Source of the DNA: Beaufortia kweichowensis
Lineage: Eukaryota; Chordata; Actinopteri; Cypriniformes; Gastromyzontidae
Reading direction: 5' to 3'
NCBI GenBank assembly: GCA_019155185.1
Contig: CM032802.1
Coordinates: 1,315,001 to 1,379,000, forward strand
Length of the DNA: 64,000 bases
Positions 15,701 through 25,137 of the stretch are shown here, piece by piece (position 1 is the stretch's first letter; each line of letters starts with the position of its first letter). The translations under genes were made by a program, and so were the position numbers. The notes below the pieces were generated by a model that did not search any database, was not told where the DNA came from, and saw nothing but the letters and a program-made list of their open reading frames with translations.

Positions 15701-16299
15701 GGTGGGGCCCGGCTGTGGTTTGGAGGAGTTATGCGAGGAATGCGAGCTATCCGGTGGCTGCGGCTGCTCTGCCCTCAGTCTTTGCTCCTGCAGTTGCCAA
15801 CGGTAAGTAAATGAGTGAGTCCTGAGGGGCAAGGCGCTTGTTCTGCGGGGTGGGGGTACTGGGGGAGAGGATTGGTGGTCACTACTGATGGGGCTTTGAC
15901 TGCCACTATTATTATGTGGGGGATCACAAATCAAACAGCTTGTGCCGCTGCTAAACTCACAAGAATGGCTTTCAATACTTGAAGGTTGACATCTATTGCA
16001 ATTTGGGGTGGAAAAGTCTACATGCAGGGAGCTGTTTGCATAATCAGATCTGTTTGTATCATGCCAGGGACACGGTGGATGGTGCTGGTCAGTTTTGTCA
16101 GAGGCTGAGCTACTGTCTTTAGCATTAAAAGAATGTTGGAGGTGTTTTAAGTCATCAGCATCAGACGTTGACCTGTGTTGCTTTCTGCGTCCATCCCCAA
16201 AAAGTTCTCTTATCTTAGTAACGCTTGGCCAGTTTGCATCAACATGAATAGTCTCTCCATATGAAGGGTGATAACGACGGGATTTACATGATGGGCTGC
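12728..16299 (-). CDS. arhgef17: ARHGEF17 coding exon 2 (very large exon)
   Basis: This is a 3572-nt exon starting after a CTTAG acceptor (AG complement at 16300-16301) and ending at a GTGAGT donor (GT complement at 12726-12727). It encodes residues 176-1366 and ends Lys-Pro-Arg-Val, the point where human ARHGEF17 continues into the DH domain with Asp-Met-Arg-Lys. It carries most of the conserved serine-rich blocks listed for the gene. Without the 3' splice the frame runs only 30 nt into the intron before a stop, which supports the donor call. The reading frame is intact over the whole exon. Confidence 0.93.
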
Positions 16300-17890
16300 C
16301 TAAGACAAAGACAAAACTTTGTTTTGAACAAAATAATAGTCTCTTTAAATGGTCAAAGTGAGAAACAATGATTTTAAAATTCAACCACAATATGGGTAGT
16401 TGACATTACATATGTGACCCTGGACCACAAAACCAGTCATAAGTAGCATGGTTATATTTGTAGCAATAGCCAACAATACATTGTATGGGTCAAAATTATA
16501 AAAAAAATTTTTTTTTATAAAAATCATTAGGATATTATATAAAGCTCATGTTCCATTAAGATATTTGTAAATTTCCTACTGTAAATATATAAAAACTTTT
16601 ATTTTTGTGAGGGGGTGCAGTGCTAAGGATTTCTCTAAGATTTTCTCAATATTTTGATTTTTTTAAACCCTTAGATTTCAGATTTTTAAAAAGTTGTATC
16701 TTGGCCAATTATTGTCTGTCCTAACAAACCATACATCAATGAAAAGCATATCTGTTTAGCTTGATGTATAAATCTCAATTTCACAAAAACATTGACCCTT
16801 ATGACAGGTTTTGTGGTCCAGGATCACATATGCATTTGGCAGGCGCTATTATCCAAAGCAACTTAAACTGCATTATACTATACATTTTTGAGTATGTGAT
16901 ATATAATATAATAGACCATAAATGAGCCCTATGGTGTTACATAACAAAAGTTCTTAAAAAATGCAACATTAAAGATAAATCTCTCTTCCTATTTGTATAA
17001 TATTAAGAGTTTTTCCCACATGTCACACATAAAAATGTAAACTACTTTTTATGAAGATTTTTGGTTTAACAATGTGGGTTTTCAAGGGCAGATTCTCAAT
17101 ACCACCACACACACAATCACTAAACATTTGTGGCCCTGCCTGTGAAAACCCAGCTCAAGTCATTTATCTGTGATTTGTGGTTTTCTACATAAAATCATTC
17201 TATATGATGTAAAGAACATTCTGTGAAAATATAAGCTTGACATTGACTGAATAATGACATACAGGTCTAATGCAACTTAGATGCTCGTTATCTCTTAATT
17301 TGATTTGGAGACTTTAGCTGATTTTCACAGACAGGGTCACATTTGATTACATAAACTCTCTTACCTGTAATGGTGCCTGTTGCAGTGTGTCGAAGCCTCA
17401 GCTTTTCTCCTCTGTCCGAATCTGAGCCTGACACCGACTCCTGAGCCGAACCGTATCTGCTACTATCCTTCAGTTTCTCAATCCCCAGCTCCAAAACCTC
17501 CTTGGATGAGCAGCTGTCGTCCAAAAACGAATCCTCGCCACTTTTACAAACTAAACTTGAGTGTTTCAGATTTCCAGTGTTGCTCTGCGTCCCCGCAGCG
17601 TTTGGAACGAACTTTTCCGAGAGCTCACGAACAGACAGAGAGGTCGCAGGAGAGCCTCTCTTTCGATCTGAGCTCGGGAGGCTGGCTGCTGAGATTTTGG
17701 AAACTTTTCTGGATACAGTAACAGTACGCGTCGGTTGTGAGGGCTGAGCGCTGCGCTCTGCGGCGTCTGGGGGAAGGGCACCGCGCCTCTCCAAATCCTC
17801 TCCAAATGATCTGCGCTTCCAGCTTTCCAACTTTCTGAAAGAAACACTCCTATAAACAGGCGCTTTTCTCTCCATCTCCCTTTCAGCCAT
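12728..17890 (-). CDS. arhgef17: ARHGEF17, Rho guanine nucleotide exchange factor 17 (5' part: coding exons 1 and 2)
   Basis: Two exons join in frame (526 + 3572 nt = 1366 codons). The protein is recognised from motifs shared with human ARHGEF17 (p164-RhoGEF/TEM4): YRSVSFRKLESW near residue 13, WPSVTKIRELFG near 199, the SSRYSSTETLKEDD and MSNPDISSETLSLLSYL blocks, SLKDLTATLRRAKSFTYSDK, HESSLTDEGI, AYRSLSDPMPHRR, KKSFSDPSRRGELAD, PPSSSEPIL, KHVRHASEPATF and SLEDVTEQYILAV near 1299. This region is serine-rich and probably disordered, with many RRxxS and SxxP-like sites. In the family it precedes the DH domain, which activates RhoA-type GTPases at actin and cell junctions. The DH, PH-like and beta-propeller exons are not in the window, so the gene is cut by the left edge. 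The N-terminal region seems longer than in human (about 1366 versus about 1060 residues, from memory). Identification is firm; the exact first codon is inferred from the conserved N-terminal motif. Confidence 0.93.
16413..16828. mobile_element. MITE with 22-bp terminal inverted repeats and TA target duplication
   Basis: The ends begin TGTGACCCTGGACCACAAAA and, inverted, TGTGATCCTGGACCACAAAA, with one mismatch in 22 bp. Both sides are flanked by TA. The 416-bp interior is AT-rich and non-coding. I recognise the terminal sequence as a common cyprinid repeat but cannot name the family. It is nested in the ARHGEF17 intron. Confidence 0.8.
16833..16872 (-). mobile_element. Degraded SINE/LINE2-like 3' tail
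   Basis: On the minus strand it reads as the common fish tail (AAGTTGCTTTGGATAATAGC followed by GCCTGCCAAATG). Only the tail remains, directly against the MITE. Confidence 0.5.
17365..17890 (-). CDS. arhgef17: ARHGEF17 coding exon 1
   Basis: This exon encodes residues 1-175 plus the first base of codon 176. The start ATG lies at 17888-17890, about ten codons before the conserved YRSVSF motif. The exon ends at a clean GTAAGA donor on the minus strand (the GT complement is at 17363-17364), and reading through it gives a stop 75 nt later. The last base (G) plus GC from the next exon makes a glycine codon, so the phases agree. The region after the motif is rich in Ser, Arg and Glu with no folded domain visible. 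Confidence 0.9.
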
Positions 17891-18420
17891 GGCGTTGCCT
17901 GTCCTCCCACTTATAAGTCCTTCTATTTTTTTTAGTTCATTGATAAATTGTCTTTTTTATTCTCCTTGGTTGCTTTCCCCCCAGAGAAAAACGTACAATG
18001 CACCTTTTAAGCACAAATCTTGCCTGGCGGTGCTGTTCAGAGATGACACAAAATTTAAAAGCAGCAGATGAGATTGTTCACAAAAACAGATGAATGCGCG
18101 TATATTCCTCCTTTGCTTTCCATCCATGCGTTTAGAAAGAGCTCAAAGTTTGAGCAGAAAACTCCCAGGCGTTTCAGCTCTGCACGCACTCCAGTAAAGT
18201 TTGGATCATGTACATTTTCCAAAGTAAATCCCATTTCGTTGGTCGACTGTCTCTTTTCAAGCGCATCCTTTATTTCCAGCGTTAACTCGGTGCGCACAAG
18301 AATATTTTGACACAATTATGTGTTTCCGTAACTTCTGGATTCTTACATGCAGATAGCTGCTTTGTTTGAGGGCGGGACTAAAACATGGGGTCGGGGGTTA
18401 GAGAGAGAGAGAGAGACCCC
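17891..18420 (-). promoter_or_regulatory. arhgef17: Probable ARHGEF17 5' UTR and promoter region
   Basis: This is the flank immediately upstream of the ARHGEF17 start codon on the minus strand. It has a moderate number of CpGs and a GC box (GGGCGGG at about 18370-18376). No obvious TATA box was seen at a suitable position. Its role is inferred from position; the transcription start cannot be placed. Confidence 0.4.
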
Positions 18421-18746
18421 TGGGAAATATGTGGGTCGATCAAGCTTTTCCTCTTTCTGATGTGAGAGAGCAGATAGCAGTTAGTTTGTGAGGACGCAGA
18501 TGAACAAATCATCATCTTAATATTCAATGATAATGTTAATGCGATGCACAAAGAAGATGAAATTGTTACTATTGTTTGTTACAGTTATTGTCTAGTTTAG
18601 TCTTCACACAAGTGTTCAGTGTTCTCAGTCTTTATACAATAAAAGAAAAAAACGTTCCTTTGTTTAGAAGGTTTTTTCTTTTCTCTTTTTGTCTAGTTGA
18701 ATTTTACCTCGCGTGACTTTAGCGCACTCTAGTGGTCACAGTGTGC

Positions 18747-19136
<390 letters not shown>

Positions 19137-19730
19137 CACTCACTCACTCACTGTGTGTGTGTTTGTGTTAACACCTTACAAATCATACTAAATGATGATT
19201 TAAGAAATAAATGCTTTTCTCCAACTAAGAAAAGTTGGGAAAAGTCATTTTAAATGTCTATAAACAGACCCCATAAAACATGGAAACCTAACGTGTGTGT
19301 GTTGATTTTTCCTTCCACGTCACTCATGACAATTGTTCAGGCATAAGATATGCTTAAACTTAAAAAAAACATAAACACTTTGCAGTACTCCACCCATCTC
19401 AAATATTATATTTATTTATGGCATTATTTGTTCATTTATGGCACTTTGCAATTTATTATCACATACATACATTATTTAGCTAATATATATATATATATAT
19501 AAATGTGCAAAAATGATCCTTCCAAATCTTGTTTACTTGTAGATGTTTACTGAATATTACTGAAATATCAACTAGAAATGAATCAGACAAATTAAAATGC
19601 TTTGACACATTTAATGGAACAACAAAAGTCTTACTCATTCAAAATGAATAAATTACATTTTATTTGATTCTGTTTAATATTCTATAAAGTCTAGATTACA
19701 TCTAGAGCTTCACACATCTATATTCAGATA

Positions 19731-19929
19731 CACTCTAAAAATACTGGGTTATTTTTAACCCATGGTCTGATCAAAAAGGACAAACCCAACAGTTAACCTA
19801 TGCTTAAATTAACCTATGCTGGGTTGTTTTAACCTGTGGTTAGACCTTTTCTATGTTAATTTAAACAGTTGGATTTGACCCTTACTGACCCAACCATGGG
19901 TTAAAAATAATCCAGAATTTTTAAGAGTG
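19731..19929. mobile_element. MITE with long terminal inverted repeats and TA duplication
   Basis: The left end CACTCTAAAAATACTGGGTT and the inverted right end CACTCTTAAAAATTCTGGAT pair over about 36 bp with few mismatches. TA flanks both sides. The interior repeats a TGGGTTA/AACCTA motif. This matches a very abundant cyprinid short element. Confidence 0.8.
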
Positions 19930-20388
19930 TATTTAAATGAACACTTATTGTAAGTCACTATGTTGTCACTACAGACAAACTACAATAAAGATACAAATGG
20001 AAAGACGTCACTCTTAAATATATTCTCTATATAATAACTAGATGTTTTCTTCATTATATGGTCAAAGTACAGTACAGTATATATAACAGTGTCCAAGTTA
20101 TATGTTCTATGATTAAACACATTCATTAGACTGGATGCTTCTCCTATGAAATATTTGTTATCTGGATAGAGTACGCCATCTACTGGCAAAAATGCTAATT
20201 GTTATTGAGAGTTTAAAAGTGTAAGTTAGTTAGTCCAACCTTATTTCATGAATTCATTTTTATAAACCTTTATAAAAATATGCACAAACATGACACTGGC
20301 CAAATAATGAAACATAAATACATTCACAGTATTAAAAGCTCAGTGTTTTCTATTTAAATACAGACACTTTGTTTCATCAAATCTATAT

Positions 20389-20742
20389 TTACACTTTCTG
20401 CTTCAGTGTTCTTCTTGTTTTTAATACAGCTGTTGCTGTTGTTTTGATCCTTGTAAAGCTTAATATCATGTATAAGATGTTTTCTAAGTGCCACACATGA
20501 ATCTCACAGACACGAGCTTTACACAGTTTCTCTGATCCTGTATCAGACACTCGGTATGTGCTGCCAATAACATTCAACATACAAGATATCAAACCATATG
20601 CAGGATGTTGACTTGTCCGACGTGTCATTAAGCCGTCAAACACAATGAGATAATAATGACCGTCAGATAATGTGCTGCAGATGTGGCAGTCCTGTGTTAC
20701 CCAGATGGTGCTGTTGTCTCCAACTCCATTAATCTCAATCAC
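20389..20742 (-). CDS. Unassigned ORF of 117 codons, possible exon or gene remnant
   Basis: An open frame between P2RY6 and ARHGEF17 on the same strand. Just upstream is a possible acceptor (CTGTAG at about 20757-20762, minus strand), after which the frame stays open. The first 75 codons have mixed, protein-like composition with several cysteines (WVTQDCHICSTL, YGLISCMLNVIGSTY); the last third is basic and less convincing. I do not recognise a family. It could be the last exon of an unknown gene, a pseudogene piece, or chance within the P2RY6 3' flank. Confidence 0.2.
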   Translation of the reverse strand: MIEINGVGDNSTIWVTQDCHICSTLSDGHYYLIVFDGLMTRRTSQHPAYGLISCMLNVIGSTYRVSDTGSEKLCKARVCEIHVWHLENILYMILSFTRIKTTATAVLKTRRTLKQKV

Positions 20743-21048
20743 ATTTATATTCCTACAGTTTTTATATGCACTTTTTTAACACTGATCTGATCTCATCTCA
20801 AATATACAGTATATATTCACACATTTAACAAACTGAACTTATGATCATGTGATCATTGCGAAAACAAGTCAGGTAAGAACACTTACTGTCCACTTTCCTT
20901 CTATTCACAGGGTAAAAAACACTTTAATGTTTGTTAATTAGTCAAGACAACATGTTATATGTAAGTCACATTGTTGTACGTCTCTTCATAGTACACATAC
21001 TAGACACTTCATAACCAACAAAACATCAACGGTACATTGTAGAACCTA

Positions 21049-21281
21049 CACTCTTAAAAATAATGATGCTTCATAATGCCTTAGATGGAAACCATTTTAG
21101 CCTGAATGGTTTCTCAAAGCTTCAACATCCAAAAAACTTTCCTGTTTTACAAAAGGTTCTTTGTGGTGGAAAAAGTTTCTTTAGACTATAAAAATGTAGA
21201 CCTTTAACAGAAAGGGAAACCAAAAAAGTTTCTTTAATGGCATCACTGTGAGGAACCTTAAGAAGCACCTTTTTAAGAGTG
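21049..21281. mobile_element. MITE of the CACTCTTAAAAATA family, in the P2RY6 3' flank
   Basis: The ends are CACTCTTAAAAATAATGATG and, inverted, CACTCTTAAAAAGGTGCTTC, flanked by TA. The interior carries repeated GGTTTCT/AAAGTTTCTTTA modules. It is 76 bp from the P2RY6 stop codon, so it is probably transcribed in the 3' UTR. Confidence 0.75.
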
Positions 21282-21356
21282 TAATGTTTGACCTTCATGA
21301 TATTTTAACACATCACATACTATACAAGTGTATAATTTCCAGAAGATGTGGAGCAG

Positions 21357-22334
21357 TCACGCTCTGGCAGTATGATCTTTTGATGAAGTGATCTTAAGCA
21401 GTAAAGTTCGTGTACTGCGTCTGTATTTGGGTTGGGTGAAGTAAAACAGAATAGGATCCAGCACACTGTTCATGCTGGCAAACGGTCTGGTGCTTTTGTA
21501 GATCACAGAAAGTAAGTTTCTCAGTTCACACGACGCTGTGGGAAACGTCCTCACCAACAGGTAAAGCGTTTTTGTCAGGTGGAACGGCAAGAAACTGAGG
21601 GCAAATACTAACAGTATAATGATGATCATCTTCACAGCTTTAGTCTTTTTCTCCACCCGAGAGTGTCCTCGAGCTTCGGCGGGCCGACAAAGAACCTTTG
21701 CCATTTTACAGTAGAGCACCAAGATGACCAAAAAGGGCAAGACGAAGCCCAGGCAGGTCAAGGCGGTGCCGTACGGGAAATAGTCTCGCGCTCGCTCCGG
21801 GACGCTCAGGTCGTAGCACACCGTGCGGTTGCGCTGGATGCCGGTGGCTGCAAACTCAAAAGTAGGAGCGCAGAGGACAGCCACGGTCACCCAGACAAAA
21901 GCGCAAATAATCCAGGCCAGCCTGCGCCCGCCTCGTTTGGGCCAATGTGTCAACGGGTGACAGATACCCAGGTAACGCTGCAAACTGATGCAGGTGAGAA
22001 AGAAGATGCTCCCGTGCAGATTGCTGTAAAACTGAAAGCGCACCAGACGACAGGTGAGGTCACCGAACGGCCAGTAATCTCTGCTGGCGTAGTTAAAGAT
22101 GAGGAGCGGGAGGGAGCAGACGTACAGAAAATCCGCCACCGCCAGGTTCAGCATGTAGATTTTGGTGCGTGTGAGCGCTCGTCTGCAGCCCCAGATCCGC
22201 AGGATGATGATGAAGTTGAGAGGCAGACCGAAGATGAAGACCAGACTGTAGACGCACGGGAGGAGGACACGCTTGAAGTCTTCCTCATAGGTGCAGGAGG
22301 GCAGAATGGAGGTGGAAAGGTTTGGAGATGACAT
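21357..22334 (-). CDS. p2ry6: P2Y purinoceptor 6 (P2RY6), class A GPCR
   Basis: A complete 325-residue receptor in a single coding exon. Human P2Y6, the UDP-activated Gq-coupled plasma-membrane receptor, is about 328 residues. Seven membrane segments are visible, starting at about residue 25. Class A landmarks are LNLAVAD (63-69), WPFGD (88-92), the Cys95-Cys173 pair, a QRY variant of the DRY motif (119-121), FLPFHLTK in TM6 (248-255), and NSVLDPILFY in TM7 (289-298). FAATGIQRNRTVCYDL before TM5 and YKSTRPFAS before TM7 match P2Y6 almost exactly. Cys14 and Cys269 could form the second P2Y extracellular disulfide. N-glycosylation sequons are Asn5-Leu-Ser and Asn169-Arg-Thr. The basic C-tail ends shortly after TM7. 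The ATG follows a 3' splice site by 23 nt, as expected for P2Y genes with non-coding 5' exons. Other P2Y members fit less well. Confidence 0.95.
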   Translation of the reverse strand: MSSPNLSTSILPSCTYEEDFKRVLLPCVYSLVFIFGLPLNFIIILRIWGCRRALTRTKIYMLNLAVADFLYVCSLPLLIFNYASRDYWPFGDLTCRLVRFQFYSNLHGSIFFLTCISLQRYLGICHPLTHWPKRGGRRLAWIICAFVWVTVAVLCAPTFEFAATGIQRNRTVCYDLSVPERARDYFPYGTALTCLGFVLPFLVILVLYCKMAKVLCRPAEARGHSRVEKKTKAVKMIIIILLVFALSFLPFHLTKTLYLLVRTFPTASCELRNLLSVIYKSTRPFASMNSVLDPILFYFTQPKYRRSTRTLLLKITSSKDHTARA

Positions 22335-22357
22335 CTTGACCGAGTGTGCCTCACATT
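22335..22357 (-). other. p2ry6: P2RY6 5' UTR segment of the coding exon with splice acceptor
   Basis: On the minus strand a pyrimidine run ending TTTTTCAG (AG complement at 22358-22359) precedes 23 nt of leader and then the ATG. This is a good acceptor and implies at least one non-coding upstream exon. Confidence 0.65.
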
Positions 22358-22540
22358 CTGAAAAAGAGAAGAAACAAAAGATCCTGTGTCATATAGAGAT
22401 TAATCATATGTATGGATAGGGCTATGCTAATCATTCTTCATTTATCACCATTATTAGTGGTATTTGCCTTTTACTTTTTGTCATATACATTTTAGGCTTT
22501 TCCAAAATCTCCAATCATGGTTTTTGTGCAAAGGTTTTTG

Positions 22541-22686
22541 TGGAGGGGCAGTTGTGGCCTACTGGTTAGCGAGTTGGACTTGTGACCAGAAGGTTGCCAG
22601 TTTGATTCCTAAATACCAGCAGAAAACAACCAGCCCCCTTGTAAGTTGCTTTGGATAAAATTGTCTGCTAAATGTAATGTAAATGT
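22541..22686 (+). mobile_element. tRNA-derived SINE
   Basis: The head contains an A-box-like TGGCCTACTGGTTAGCGAG (about 22555) and a B-box-like GGTTGCCAGTTTGATTCC (22592-22609), typical of a pol III tRNA-derived promoter. The tail AAGTTGCTTTGGATAAAATT followed by GTCTGCTAAATG is the fish SINE/L2 3' end. It is nearly full length. Confidence 0.8.
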
Positions 22687-23351
22687 TTAAACGTACTTAA
22701 AATTACACAAAGTAACACTGCGTAACTCAATAAAATGCGATTCAGATCGCAATGTGTGAAACATATTCTAGTTAAAGTATAGTAGGACAGAAGCAAAAAA
22801 TAGCTTATGCAAATTTAATTAAAGTGAAAAATATTCAATAACACCCATGATTTCATGTAGGCAGTAAGACAACTAACTCAGTTACTGTATGTAGACACTC
22901 AGGAGCCTGTAAGAGAGTTTATTCATCATCATACAGTCTGGCTTTCTCTACTGCAATATTCATTTCTATATGTTTTGTTTAACACAGTATCAGATGAGTG
23001 AGATTTACAGAAATCAAACTGGGCATTTTCCTGTGTGACTTGCATATTCATACGGTCACATGACAAAGGCTATATAATTATACAAACATGGCAATAAAAA
23101 TGTGATTGTGCAGCTGTGCACCAGCAGTGAAGTGTGTTTGCGTGTAAGGAAACTGGAACATGTCACGAGGTGTCAGAGGTCATGGGTTAAAGAACAAGTG
23201 GACAGGAAGAAGGACAGATGAAAGATCATCCCTGATCAGCAGCAAGCATTTCCTTGTTTATAGCTGCTATATTTAACTACTAAAATGTATTAAAATGTTT
23301 CCTTAAATAATAAAATGAGAAAACTACTGTTATGTACAATCACCGAGCAGG

Positions 23352-23545
23352 AATAGTTAACCCCAAAATAATAATTCTCTTTGAATTAATATGAAAAATG
23401 TTATAATTTCCTCAGACTCATGCCATCCCAGATGACTTACTTTCTTCAGTTAAACAAAGACACTAAAGAAAACTAAAGAAGGTCATATACATTTGGGATG
23501 AGAATGAATAAATGAATAAATGTAAATTTTGGGTGTCATTTTATT
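23352..23545. mobile_element. MITE-like cyprinid repeat copy
   Basis: It has the layout of a widespread cyprinid element: ATAGTTAACCCCAAAATAAT at one end, then CTCATGCCATCCCAGATGAC, a central AAGAAGGTC segment and the inverse AAATTTTGGGTGTCATT at the other end. Limits are approximate. Confidence 0.5.
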
Positions 23546-24933
23546 TCTAAATATATTTCCAAAACACATTGTTTAGTGAAACAGGTCATTGATCATAATA
23601 GAGGAACAAACACATAACACATAAAGCATGTTTGACTCTCTCATTTATTTATTAGATCTTTTAAAAGGTATTGCTTATTGAAAACATTAAACTGATCACT
23701 CCTGAAATATTCATGTGGCATTCTTTGTTTTACTAAAAACAATTGCAGCTTACAATTACTTACATAAATAATGTCACTTGCATAATGATCATATGACACA
23801 AACTGGCATAAAGACACAATTCACTTTCTTCTGCTTTCACTTATCAGTTTGAATGAGTCGATCCTTTCAGAAATGAATCTCACAGAAGGCAAATGAATTA
23901 TTAGGACAGTGAACAAATAATCAGTAAATGTTCTCCTAACCTTTCATGACAAAAAAAACCAACAAACCAAAATGTTGCTTATCATAATAAGAGACATGTT
24001 CATGTCTTCCATTGAAGAGTAACTAAAACAATTCAATCCAAATTGCAAATATTGTTCTTCTGCGTTTTCTAATTTAAAGCATCAAAAAAAATCATCGAGC
24101 AAGTACATTAAAAATTTCTCCTTATCTTATATTGATCCGCAATTGTAAGTTTATAATAATGAATAATAAGTTAAGATGTAAGAGGTATGATTTCACAGGA
24201 AATGTCAGTTTGACACAATTTGACTTCAACCCACATATAAAGATAAGTACATAAAATAACCTGCGATTTTATGTCTTAAACAGGGATGGTGATAAAGAAG
24301 CAAAATACATAATTTATCCACAATAGGCTAACATTAACGATGATGAGTAAACTACAGCTTATGATTAGTGAAAACATGCCTAAAGACATGTACTAGTTTG
24401 TTAGTTTTTCTCCTTCATCACTGCTAGTCATCAGCAACATTTTGCACAACAGAAATGAGACATTGAGTTTCATAAGTGTCTGCCGGTCTAAGCTGATGTT
24501 TGCTCAATACTACAGCAGCACCTGTGAGTATACAGAAGACTCTTCTTTTACTCTGTGGAAGGCTGATTGCATATAAAAGCCCTTGAGCAACTTCCCCTCA
24601 TTCATCATCATCAGCCCACACCACCCCAGATACATTTCAATGACCCACAGATCAGATCTTTGTGTGTCTTTACTCTCCAGTCAGCTGGAATGGAGGTAGA
24701 ATGCTAGATAGTTCTTAAATCTGTCTAGACAGGTTTAAGAAATGTGACGGGATTTGCTGAAAACGGCCTCAGGTTGAGATGAGCCAATACACAGTTCTGA
24801 AAAAGAGAAATAACTCCAACACATTCACTATGCGTGTAAACTGAACACCGTTTACTATGTATTTTAAAAACAAAAATAAAAGAACACACAAAATACGAAA
24901 GTTTTATTTTCTCCGAGGTGAAAAATCATACAC

Positions 24934-25137
24934 TCGTTAACTCAAAGGTGCTTTAAAAAGTTCTTCATAGCGATGCCACTGAAGAACCATTTTTGGTTCC
25001 CCAAAGAATCATTCAATTAAAAGTTCTTAAAAGAACCATTTGTGAAAAAGAAAGTTTCTATGAATGTTGTTAATGGAACCGTTCATCCAAAAATGTTTTG
25101 TTCTATGGGCATCATGAAGCACCTTGATTTTCCTACA
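24934..25137. mobile_element. Degraded copy of the same short element family as 21049-21281
   Basis: Shared modules include GGTGCTTTAAAAAGTTCTTC, GAAGAACCATTTTTGGTTCC and ATGAAGCACCTTGA. The termini are eroded, so the limits are approximate. Confidence 0.55.

Larger units (their letters stand above)
16300..17364 (-). other. arhgef17: ARHGEF17 intron between coding exons 1 and 2
   Basis: This 1065-nt AT-rich intron has GT...AG ends on the minus strand. About 40% of it is a small inverted-repeat transposon (16413-16828), followed by a degraded SINE/LINE tail. The rest holds no recognisable coding sequence. Confidence 0.85.

Noticed and set aside
17380..17910. Frames overlapping ARHGEF17 exon 1 on both strands (81-114 codons)
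   Set aside because: They are alternative-frame shadows of the exon encoding the conserved YRSVSF N-terminus.
21663..22331. 222-codon plus-strand frame
   Set aside because: It lies opposite the P2RY6 coding region and is an antisense shadow of a clear GPCR.
24572..24579. Plus-strand TATAAAAG with nearby 61-codon frame at 25258
   Set aside because: A lone TATA motif in AT-rich DNA without a conserved downstream coding sequence is not enough for a gene call.
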